DNA from: an uncultured Pseudomonadota bacterium
GTDB taxonomy: Bacteria > Pseudomonadota > Gammaproteobacteria > Steroidobacterales > Steroidobacteraceae
NCBI GenBank assembly: GCA_903910215.1
Contig: CAIVYV010000006.1
Span: 1 to 5,167, forward strand
Reading direction: 5' to 3'
Length of the DNA stretch: 5,167 bases
The notes below the pieces were generated by a model. That model was not told where the DNA came from and did not search any database. It saw only the letters and a program-made list of their open reading frames with translations. The position numbers and the translations under genes are program-made. Numbering within the stretch: position 1 is the first letter of the stretch; every line of letters begins with the position of its first letter. Positions 1 through 5,167 of this stretch are shown piece after piece.

Positions 1-344
1 GCTTTCAGCGCCTGTCGCAACTTGGTCTCACGCCCTACCGACAAAGACAACAGTTGAACTTCAGCTGCAGTGAGATCTTGGTTCGCAGGCAGCAGATCCA
101 TCGGCGGAGCTTCGATGCGCAGCATCGCCTCACGTGCTGTGCAAGCGCCGATCAGCACATCGCCAATGCCTCGCTCGATCTGATTCTTTTCGATGCCGCA
201 ACCCATCGTGGCGTTGCCTTGGGGATCGAGATCGATGAGCAGCACTCGCCGACGCGTCACGGCCAGCGACGCGGCCAAATTCACGGCGGTGGTGGTCTTG
301 CCGACGCCACCCTTCTGGTTGGCGACGGCGATGATGCGGCTCAT
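1..344 (-). CDS. parA: ParA/Soj chromosome-partitioning ATPase, N-terminal part (cut by window edge)
   Basis: This is the first 114 codons of a ParA/Soj-type ATPase, read from the ATG at 344 down to the window edge; the family is usually about 260 residues, so over half is missing. The deviant Walker A P-loop KGGVGKTTT lies at residues 11-19, with the signature lysine K11 and catalytic K16. The A' motif LIDLDPQGN follows at residues 36-44. A Soj-like stretch ending in GRETKLRQALK is at 104-114. By family knowledge, ParA binds DNA non-specifically as an ATP-bound dimer and works with ParB on parS sites to segregate the chromosome origin. The start ATG overlaps the rsmG stop in the sequence ATGA, and no clear Shine-Dalgarno precedes it, so translation is probably coupled to rsmG. 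A parB gene is expected next, beyond position 1. Identity is very secure. Chromosomal rather than plasmid type is inferred from the rsmG neighbour. Confidence 0.96.
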   Translation of the reverse strand, partial: MSRIIAVANQKGGVGKTTTAVNLAASLAVTRRRVLLIDLDPQGNATMGCGIEKNQIERGIGDVLIGACTAREAMLRIEAPPMDLLPANQDLTAAEVQLLSLSVGRETKLRQALK

Positions 345-976
345 GGGCACGAGTCTAACCGAAGGACGAGCGCGTGACGCTCTTCATCTAGGCCGGGTAT
401 CGTCAGATCGACGTCCTTCTCGATAACCCACTCGAGAGGCAAGTCAGCGCGCTCCTGCTCAGAGCGTCGGCCCTTCATCGCCAGGACTCGTGTGTTAGGG
501 CCGCACAAACCCTGCACCATCGCAACCAGTTCAGGTAACGGTGCAAAGGCGCGCGTCACCACCGTATCAAACGCACCGTACTCGTCTTGCCAATGTTCCG
601 CCCGAGCGTGTACGGCCAACACATTCGAGAGCCCAAGCGTACGCGCAGCGTGAGCTACGAAGCGCACCTTCTTGCCATTCGAGTCGAGCAATGTGAATTG
701 TCGCTCGGGTTGGATGATCGCTAAAGGCAAGCCAGGGAAGCCCGCACCGGTGCCAATGTCGATGATGCGCTCCCCCTGCAACAACGGAGCGATCGACAGA
801 CTGTCGAGCAAATGATGCGTCACCATTTGCGCACGCTGCGTGATCGCCGTGAGGTTGAAACTGCGGTTCCAGCGCTCGAGCTCATCGAGCAGCTGGAGCA
901 GTCGTGCTGCTGCGGTGGCATCAAGCGACACCCCGAGTCGGCTAGCGCTCGATATCAAAAAAGCTTGTTCGCTCAC
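341..976 (-). CDS. rsmG: 16S rRNA (guanine-527-N7)-methyltransferase RsmG (GidB)
   Basis: A 211-residue protein, close to the usual ~207 residues of RsmG. The family uses S-adenosylmethionine to methylate N7 of G527 in 16S rRNA within the small subunit; its loss is known to give low-level streptomycin resistance. Visible landmarks are NLTAI at 41-45, HLLDSL at 55-60, the SAM-binding glycine loop DIGTGAGFPG at 73-82, LLDSNGKK at 96-103, TRAFAPL at 141-147, MKG at 167-169 and ERHALVL at 199-205. These are all in the order seen in E. coli RsmG. The start is taken as GTG at 976; the ATG at 982 is out of frame and meets a stop after three codons. The only Shine-Dalgarno-like element is a weak AAGTGA inside the end of the upstream reductase gene. 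The gene begins 7 bases after that gene and its TGA overlaps the parA start. The catalytic core looks intact. Confidence 0.96.
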   Translation of the reverse strand: MSEQAFLISSASRLGVSLDATAAARLLQLLDELERWNRSFNLTAITQRAQMVTHHLLDSLSIAPLLQGERIIDIGTGAGFPGLPLAIIQPERQFTLLDSNGKKVRFVAHAARTLGLSNVLAVHARAEHWQDEYGAFDTVVTRAFAPLPELVAMVQGLCGPNTRVLAMKGRRSEQERADLPLEWVIEKDVDLTIPGLDEERHALVLRLDSCP

Positions 977-983
977 GAATACA

Positions 984-1973
984 TCACTTGCCGATCTTGA
1001 CCACCGTCCGTCCCGTCACCGCACCGTCGAGATAGGACTGGAACGCGCCAGGCAGCGAATCGAAGTCGATCGTCTGCGTGACGATTTTGTCGAGATGTCG
1101 CGGCTTGAGATCGGTGGCGATCCGATTCCACACAATGAGTCGCATCTCGCGCAAAGTCGCCGAAGAATTGATGCCAAGCAGATTCACGCCCCTCAAAATA
1201 AAAGGCATCACCGACGTGTGCAGCTCGGCTCCACCGGCAAGACCAATGCAGGCGATATTGCCCCAAGTGTCGACGGTGCGCGTGAGCCAGGTCAGCGTGT
1301 CACCACCCACGTTATCGATGGCGCCGCCGAAGCGCGCCGCTTCGAGGGGTCGCTTGCCATAGTCGATTTCTTTTCGCAGCAAGACCTGCGACGCACCGAG
1401 CGAGCGCAAATAGTCGGCCGACTCCGCCTTGCCGGTGACGGCGATGACTTCGTAACCTCGGCTCGAGAGCATGTCGATCGCGATACTGCCGACGCCACCC
1501 GTAGCGCCGGTCACGACAATCGGTCCCTTCACCGGCGTTTGACCGTTGTGCTCCATGCGATGAATGGCCAAGGCCGCCGTGAAGCCTGCCGTGCCAAGTG
1601 CCATGGCCTTGAACGCACCGAGACCTTGCGGCATCGGAATTACCCACTCGCCCTTGAGACGCGCGTACTCCGCATAGCCACCATCATGCACCTCGGACAA
1701 ACCGCAACCGGTCACGAGTACATGATCACCCACTTTACAGCGCGGATCGGCCGACGACTCGACCACACCCGCGAGATCCACACCACCCACGAGCGGATAC
1801 TTTCGAAGAATCTTGCCTGCACCCGTCGCCGCCAGAGCATCTTTGTAATTGATGTCCGAATATAAAACCCGAACGACAACCTCGCCCTGTGCGAGATCTT
1901 CAAGCGTCAACTGCTCGAAGCGAGCGACGATTTTCTTGTCGATTTCGTGGATGCGATAAGCCTTGAAAGTCAT
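984..1973 (-). CDS. acuI: AcuI/YhdH-type NADPH-dependent acrylyl-CoA reductase (MDR family)
   Basis: A 329-residue zinc-independent medium-chain dehydrogenase/reductase, closely matching the length and motif order of E. coli YhdH and the AcuI family. Those enzymes reduce acryloyl-CoA to propionyl-CoA with NADPH, in 3-hydroxypropionate/DMSP metabolism or as detoxification of a reactive acyl-CoA. Landmarks are NYKDAL at 42-47, GVDLAG at 64-69, VLVTGCG at 85-91, GTAGFTA at 127-133, the Rossmann nucleotide-binding loop TGATGGVGS at 155-163, SLGA at 191-194, GLAGG at 244-248, MPFILRGV at 256-263 and GRTVVK at 321-326. The cysteines of zinc-type alcohol dehydrogenases are absent, as expected. The ATG at 1973 overlaps the TGA of the upstream hydrolase gene (ATGA), with GGAA seven bases upstream serving as ribosome binding site. 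The family is secure; acryloyl-CoA as the actual substrate is inferred, and a related quinone or enoyl substrate remains possible. Confidence 0.88.
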   Translation of the reverse strand: MTFKAYRIHEIDKKIVARFEQLTLEDLAQGEVVVRVLYSDINYKDALAATGAGKILRKYPLVGGVDLAGVVESSADPRCKVGDHVLVTGCGLSEVHDGGYAEYARLKGEWVIPMPQGLGAFKAMALGTAGFTAALAIHRMEHNGQTPVKGPIVVTGATGGVGSIAIDMLSSRGYEVIAVTGKAESADYLRSLGASQVLLRKEIDYGKRPLEAARFGGAIDNVGGDTLTWLTRTVDTWGNIACIGLAGGAELHTSVMPFILRGVNLLGINSSATLREMRLIVWNRIATDLKPRHLDKIVTQTIDFDSLPGAFQSYLDGAVTGRTVVKIGK

Positions 1974-2965
1974 GATGCATTTCCGTTGGCAACAGCTTGC
2001 CTAGTCACAGTATTGCGCGAGAGCCAGGCGATGAGGCCATCGACATTCAAGCCGATGTCGAGACCCAGTAATTCGTCGATTCTTTGAGTCGTCAGCGTGC
2101 AGCCATGAGCCTGTAGCTCAACGTGTAGGATCTCACTGATACGACGTAGCAGTCGGTCGCGTAGACCGCTTTCCACGTCGACGTTGGTCGCTTCATCCTT
2201 GGCCGCCTCATCCATAGCCGCTTCGGCAAAGGCGCGAGTCATGCGTTCGAGCGCAACCGCCAGACGTGGTAAATCGCGAACTTCACCGTAATGAGTGAAG
2301 TAGGCCGCCCGCGGCTGCAAGGCGAGTATCCGGCGGATCGAATCGATGAGCTGATCGGGGTCGAACTGCGTTGGCGTCGTGGTCGGAAAGGCAAATGCAC
2401 GGCCATCAACGTCGAATTCTCGATAGGACAGACCAAAAGTATCGCCGGTGAATACGGCTTTGGCATGGCGGTCGAAGAAAACCTGATGATGCATCGCATG
2501 CCCAGGCGTATGCAGAATCTCGAAATCGCGACCTGCCAAAGGAAAACGTTGGCCGGGTTCGGTCGACACGACGCGCTCGCTCGCAATGGGCAAAATCTCG
2601 CCATACAACGCGTCGAAGGCATCAGCGCCATAGACAGCGATGGAAGCATCGACAAGCTTGCGTGGATCGATCATGTGCGGCGCACCTCGAGGGTGCAGTA
2701 CGGCTTTCGCATTCGGTAAAGCTTGCAACAGCTGACCCGCACCGCCCGCATGATCGAGATGCACGTGCGTGATGAATACCCAGTCGACCGCATCGCGAGA
2801 CAATCCCAGAGAATCCAGTGCGGCTAGCAGCTGCGGTACCGAGCGAGAGGTGCCGGTTTCGACAAACGCCGCACGTCCCTCATGGACGACAAGATGCACA
2901 GCATCGAGCATGGGGCGCACATACTCGGCATCGATCGCGTGGATGCCATTGTCATACGTGATCAC
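1970..2965 (-). CDS. Metallo-beta-lactamase-fold hydrolase, substrate unknown
   Basis: A 331-residue cytosolic MBL-fold enzyme with a complete binuclear metal site: HVHLDH at 67-72 (ligands H67, H69, D71, H72), H156 in the TPGHAMHH segment, bridging D175 in FTGDTF, and H225 in YFTHYGE. This pattern is typical of glyoxalase II, lactonase and thioesterase-like members, and nothing visible fixes the substrate. After the core comes an acidic Ala/Glu/Asp-rich linker (about residues 248-265) and a C-terminal helical segment of about 65 residues ending near GLNVDGLIAWLSR. The start is placed at GTG 2965 because it overlaps the upstream TGA (GTGA) and has AAGAGAG seven bases upstream, and because the protein then begins at the first conserved strand. 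A longer in-frame reading from 3043 would add 26 basic, non-domain residues lying wholly inside the preceding gene. Its stop overlaps the acuI start. No signal peptide is seen. Confidence 0.86.
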   Translation of the reverse strand: MITYDNGIHAIDAEYVRPMLDAVHLVVHEGRAAFVETGTSRSVPQLLAALDSLGLSRDAVDWVFITHVHLDHAGGAGQLLQALPNAKAVLHPRGAPHMIDPRKLVDASIAVYGADAFDALYGEILPIASERVVSTEPGQRFPLAGRDFEILHTPGHAMHHQVFFDRHAKAVFTGDTFGLSYREFDVDGRAFAFPTTTPTQFDPDQLIDSIRRILALQPRAAYFTHYGEVRDLPRLAVALERMTRAFAEAAMDEAAKDEATNVDVESGLRDRLLRRISEILHVELQAHGCTLTTQRIDELLGLDIGLNVDGLIAWLSRNTVTRQAVANGNAS

Positions 2966-3846
2966 GGGGATGCTCTCTTGTCGAGGACGTCTTTCCAACG
3001 CTCCTCGAAAGCCCAGACTTCTTCGAAGCCGACCATGCGACAAAAATCGTCAAAACCGAAAAGGGTAACGTCAGGCGAGACGCTGGTGCCCTTTTCTTTG
3101 AGATTACGCATTGCAGCTTCGATGGCTGCGCTCGCCGAAAGAGCAGCCAGCGCGGGCCAGATAGCCATGCGATAACCCAGCGCCTGCAACTCCGCCTTGG
3201 AGCGAATCGGCGTTTTACCGCCATCAGACATGTTGGCGATCAGTGGCGCACGAATACCCATGCAGGCGCGCCGCATCTCATCCTCAGATTGCAGCGACTC
3301 GACGAATACGACATCGGCACCGGCTTCGGCATAGGCTTGGCCACGCCGCAACGCCTCATCGAAGCCGAGCCCCGTGCGCGCATCGGTGCGCGCGATCACC
3401 AGAAAGTTCGGGTCCTGGCGCGAAGCAACGGCAACACGAATCTTGGCCACCATGTCTTCGATCGGGATAACGCGACGGTAGGGGGTGTGACCGCACTTCT
3501 TGGGAAACTCCTGATCCTCGATTTGAATGGCACTCACGCCCGCTCGCTCGTAGCCGCGCACCGTATGCTGCACGTTGAGCAAGCCACCGAAGCCCGTATC
3601 GGCATCGGCAATCACTGGGGCGGAGGATTTTTCGACGACCTTGCCGACTCGCGCGAGCATGTCGGTGTAGGTCGCAAGACCGGCATCCGGAATGCCGAGA
3701 TAGGAGGCCGTCAGCCAAAAACCCGAGGCATAGACCGCATCGAAGCCGACCCGTTCGGCCAGCATGGTGGAAATCATATCGAAGACGCCGGGTGCCACGA
3801 TGAACTCACCCGCATCCAATTTGTTTTTCAAACGTGCATCGGCCAT
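2962..3846 (-). CDS. Isocitrate lyase/PEP mutase superfamily lyase (PrpB/dimethylmalate lyase-like)
   Basis: A 294-residue TIM-barrel enzyme of the isocitrate lyase/phosphoenolpyruvate mutase superfamily, which makes or breaks C-C or P-C bonds of 2-oxo or hydroxy acids using Mg2+. Visible are the YASG segment at 39-42, the metal-binding DADTGFG at 81-87, IEDQ at 109-112, the catalytic-loop signature KKCGH at 116-120 with C118 as general acid, ARTDA at 152-156, E183 and ANMSDGGKTP at 204-213. The cysteine-bearing loop argues for a lyase (methylisocitrate, dimethylmalate or similar) rather than a phosphonomutase. The ANMSDGGKTP segment differs from the NITEFGATP of E. coli PrpB, and SGF replaces SGG at 41-43. 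I therefore do not assign prpB, and dimethylmalate-lyase-like or oxaloacetate-decarboxylase-like activities are alternatives. The ATG at 3846 has AGGAAG four bases upstream. It is the first gene of the minus-strand chain and overlaps the next by GTGA. Confidence 0.88.
   Translation of the reverse strand: MADARLKNKLDAGEFIVAPGVFDMISTMLAERVGFDAVYASGFWLTASYLGIPDAGLATYTDMLARVGKVVEKSSAPVIADADTGFGGLLNVQHTVRGYERAGVSAIQIEDQEFPKKCGHTPYRRVIPIEDMVAKIRVAVASRQDPNFLVIARTDARTGLGFDEALRRGQAYAEAGADVVFVESLQSEDEMRRACMGIRAPLIANMSDGGKTPIRSKAELQALGYRMAIWPALAALSASAAIEAAMRNLKEKGTSVSPDVTLFGFDDFCRMVGFEEVWAFEERWKDVLDKRASP
2973..2979 (-). promoter_or_regulatory. Ribosome binding site that decides the GTG start of the MBL-fold hydrolase
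   Basis: AAGAGAG on the minus strand lies seven bases before GTG 2965, inside the last codons of the lyase gene. It is a moderate Shine-Dalgarno match. Together with the GTGA stop/start overlap it supports the shorter start over the in-frame ATG at 3043. Confidence 0.45.
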
Positions 3847-3900
3847 GGCGCTTCCTGAAAGCCGTGGAGGGATATCCCGGAGTGCGGCAACATATCAGAC
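3847..3900. promoter_or_regulatory. Divergent intergenic region with a central palindrome
   Basis: This is the only non-coding DNA of any length in the window: 54 bases between the two divergent start codons. It must contain, or overlap with, promoters for the peptidase gene and probably for the five-gene minus-strand chain. I see no convincing -10/-35 pair in either direction; CATATC at 3891-3896 is a poor -10 candidate for either strand. At its centre, 3869-3878, is the perfect palindrome GGGATATCCC, a possible operator half-way between the genes. The dyad does not extend outward, so it could be chance. Confidence 0.4.
3851..3856 (-). promoter_or_regulatory. Ribosome binding site of the lyase gene
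   Basis: AGGAAG on the minus strand, four bases before the ATG at 3846. It is the clearest Shine-Dalgarno sequence in the window and fits the first gene of the chain, which cannot rely on coupling from an upstream gene. Confidence 0.6.
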
Positions 3901-5167
3901 ATGAACACCCGTTACATGGCGCTGCTGCTGGCATGCGCAACCACTCTGGCCTCAGCGCAACCGCGTCAGGAAATCGGCAATCTGGTACTGGACGGCGTGC
4001 CGGCACATTCCTCTCGCGTTACCGCGACGCTCGACAACTGGCTGGCTGGACGCAGTGCGAGTTTCCGCGATTTTCTGCCTGATGGGAGCATGTTGATCAG
4101 CACCCGTTTTGGCGACGCGGAACAAATCCATCGCGTCGAGCGACCGCTCGCCGCTCGCGAACAAATCACCTTCGAAGCGGAGCCCATTTCATTGGCGCTC
4201 GCCAACCCGACCGCTGCACCTGCGCAATTTCTCTACGCACGCGATCGTGGTGGTGATGAGAATGCTCAGTTGTATCTACACGATTTGCAAACGCGATCGG
4301 CTCGTCTGCTGACCGACGGAAAGTCGCGTAATGGTGGTGCTCTCTGGTCTCGCGATGGTCGATATCTCGCGTATCAAAGTAATGCGCGTAATAGCATCAA
4401 CCAGGATGTCTATGTGCTTGAGGTGGCTCATTCCGCGCCAGCGCGACTCGTCGTCTCATCGCAAGGCCAAACCTGGCAGCCACTCGATTGGTCACCCGAT
4501 GGAACGCGCTTGCTGCTGCTCGATTATCGATCCGTCACCGACGCCGATCTGCACGTCGCCGATGTCGCCAAGGGCACTACGACCCGTCTGCCGCTGCCGA
4601 AAAGCGGTATCGGTGGTGCGCGTTTCTCGGCCGATGGCCGCGGCGTTTGGTTCTCGGCCGATCTCGGCGAGGAGTTTCTACAACTACGCTACCTTGATCT
4701 CGCCGAGACGAAGCCACGCACGCTGACCGCAGATCTACCTTGGGATATCGACGACTTCGAAGTCGATCCCAGCGGGCGCTATATCGCTTATGTCGCGAAT
4801 GTCGACGGCTACAGCCGCCTCGAGTTACGCGATCTCGGTAGCAACACCACGCGCCGCCCAAGCGGTTTGCCAACAGGGCTGATTTCTAATGTGCGTTTCG
4901 ATGCGCGCGGGACACAACTTGGTCTCACTATCGAATCAGCAACATTACCGCGCGATGCTTGGAGCTACGACATCGACAAAGATGCGGCACTGCGTTGGAC
5001 TCGTAGCGAGTCTGGGTCGGTCGATCCACAACGCTGGCAAGCGGCAGAGCTCGTGCGTTATCCGACCTGGGATCGTATCGGCAAACAGCAGCGGCAGATT
5101 CCGGCCTTCGTATATACGCCGCGCGGCAATGGGCCTCATCCCGTCGTCATCGACATCCACGGCGGCC
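3901..5167 (+). CDS. Exported S9-family peptidase (prolyl oligopeptidase type), N-terminal part (cut by window edge)
   Basis: 422 codons are present, read from ATG 3901 to the right edge; no stop is reached. Residues 1-19 look like a Sec signal peptide (R4, a hydrophobic run, then ASA before Q20), so the enzyme is probably periplasmic. A lipobox-like LLAC ending at C12 is too close to the N-terminus to be convincing. Residues of about 25-375 form a TolB/WD40-like beta-propeller with recurring blade signatures: FLPDGSMLIS near 58, WSRDGRYLAY near 149, WSPDGTRLLL near 197, FSADGRGVWF near 242, VDPSGRYIAY near 288 and FDARGTQLGL near 333. From about 383 a strand pattern leads to PHPVVIDIHGG at 412-422, the entry to an alpha/beta-hydrolase domain with the HGG oxyanion segment. 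The catalytic Ser, Asp and His lie beyond the window, so activity cannot be judged. No earlier in-frame start exists before the stop at 3856, and the Shine-Dalgarno is weak. Confidence 0.9.
   Translation, partial: MNTRYMALLLACATTLASAQPRQEIGNLVLDGVPAHSSRVTATLDNWLAGRSASFRDFLPDGSMLISTRFGDAEQIHRVERPLAAREQITFEAEPISLALANPTAAPAQFLYARDRGGDENAQLYLHDLQTRSARLLTDGKSRNGGALWSRDGRYLAYQSNARNSINQDVYVLEVAHSAPARLVVSSQGQTWQPLDWSPDGTRLLLLDYRSVTDADLHVADVAKGTTTRLPLPKSGIGGARFSADGRGVWFSADLGEEFLQLRYLDLAETKPRTLTADLPWDIDDFEVDPSGRYIAYVANVDGYSRLELRDLGSNTTRRPSGLPTGLISNVRFDARGTQLGLTIESATLPRDAWSYDIDKDAALRWTRSESGSVDPQRWQAAELVRYPTWDRIGKQQRQIPAFVYTPRGNGPHPVVIDIHGG

Noticed and set aside
18..31. 14-base exact direct repeat CAACTTGGTCTCAC, also at 4915-4928
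   Set aside because: Each copy lies inside a well-supported coding sequence, on opposite coding strands, with no similarity in the flanks. A 14-base match in 5 kb is uncommon but compatible with chance.
126..141. Possible parS centromere around TCACGTG inside parA
   Set aside because: Only the CACGTG core and one or two flanking bases match the TGTTTCACGTGAAACA consensus; the right arm does not match at all.
977..983. Terminator between acuI and rsmG
   Set aside because: The gap is 7 bases with no hairpin and no T-run on the transcribed strand.
840..1865. Long plus-strand open frame of 341 codons antisense to rsmG and acuI
   Set aside because: It lies opposite two clearly identified genes, its translation is Arg/His/Ser-rich with no domain pattern, and it is explained as a shadow of GC-biased codon use.
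3289..3858. Plus-strand open frame of 189 codons antisense to the lyase gene
   Set aside because: It mirrors the lyase coding strand, and its composition and lack of motifs mark it as a shadow frame.
3934..3936. Lipoprotein lipobox cysteine (C12) in the S9 peptidase
   Set aside because: The hydrophobic stretch before C12 is only about six residues and the -2 residue is Leu. Signal peptidase I cleavage after ASA at 17-19 fits better.

Overview
The window is densely coding proteobacterial DNA, with GC in the high fifties percent by sampling a few lines. The pairing of rsmG with a chromosomal parA/soj, the AcuI/YhdH-type reductase and the exported S9-family propeller peptidase suggest a gammaproteobacterium. 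Xanthomonadales or Steroidobacterales-like lineages are plausible, but this rests on protein resemblance recalled from memory, not on a search.

Layout. About three quarters of the window (positions 3846 down to 1) is one minus-strand gene chain. In transcription order it holds: an isocitrate lyase/PEP mutase superfamily lyase (3846-2962), a metallo-beta-lactamase-fold hydrolase (2965-1970), an AcuI/YhdH-type NADPH-dependent acrylyl-CoA reductase (1973-984), the 16S rRNA methyltransferase gene rsmG (976-341) and the N-terminal 114 codons of parA/soj (344-1, cut by the window edge). Three of the four junctions are 4-base stop/start overlaps (GTGA, ATGA, ATGA). The fourth is a 7-base gap. This looks like one transcription unit with translational coupling. 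On the plus strand, a divergent gene starts at 3901 and runs off the right edge. It encodes a signal peptide, a TolB/WD40-like beta-propeller and the first residues of an S9 (prolyl oligopeptidase-type) hydrolase domain.

The divergent genes are separated by only 54 bases (3847-3900), which must hold the promoter(s). A perfect 10-bp palindrome lies exactly at its centre. No RNA genes, mobile elements, CRISPR arrays or convincing terminators were seen, and no stretch over 300 bases lacks a gene.

How the genes fit together. The three upstream enzymes look like a small carbon-acid or acyl-CoA catabolic set: a C-C lyase, a hydrolase and an enoyl-CoA-type reductase. rsmG and parA are housekeeping genes, and in many gammaproteobacteria rsmG instead follows mnmG. 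The metabolic trio physically joined to rsmG-parA, and the unassigned substrate of the lyase, are the most interesting points. I found no strong evidence of a wholly new system.
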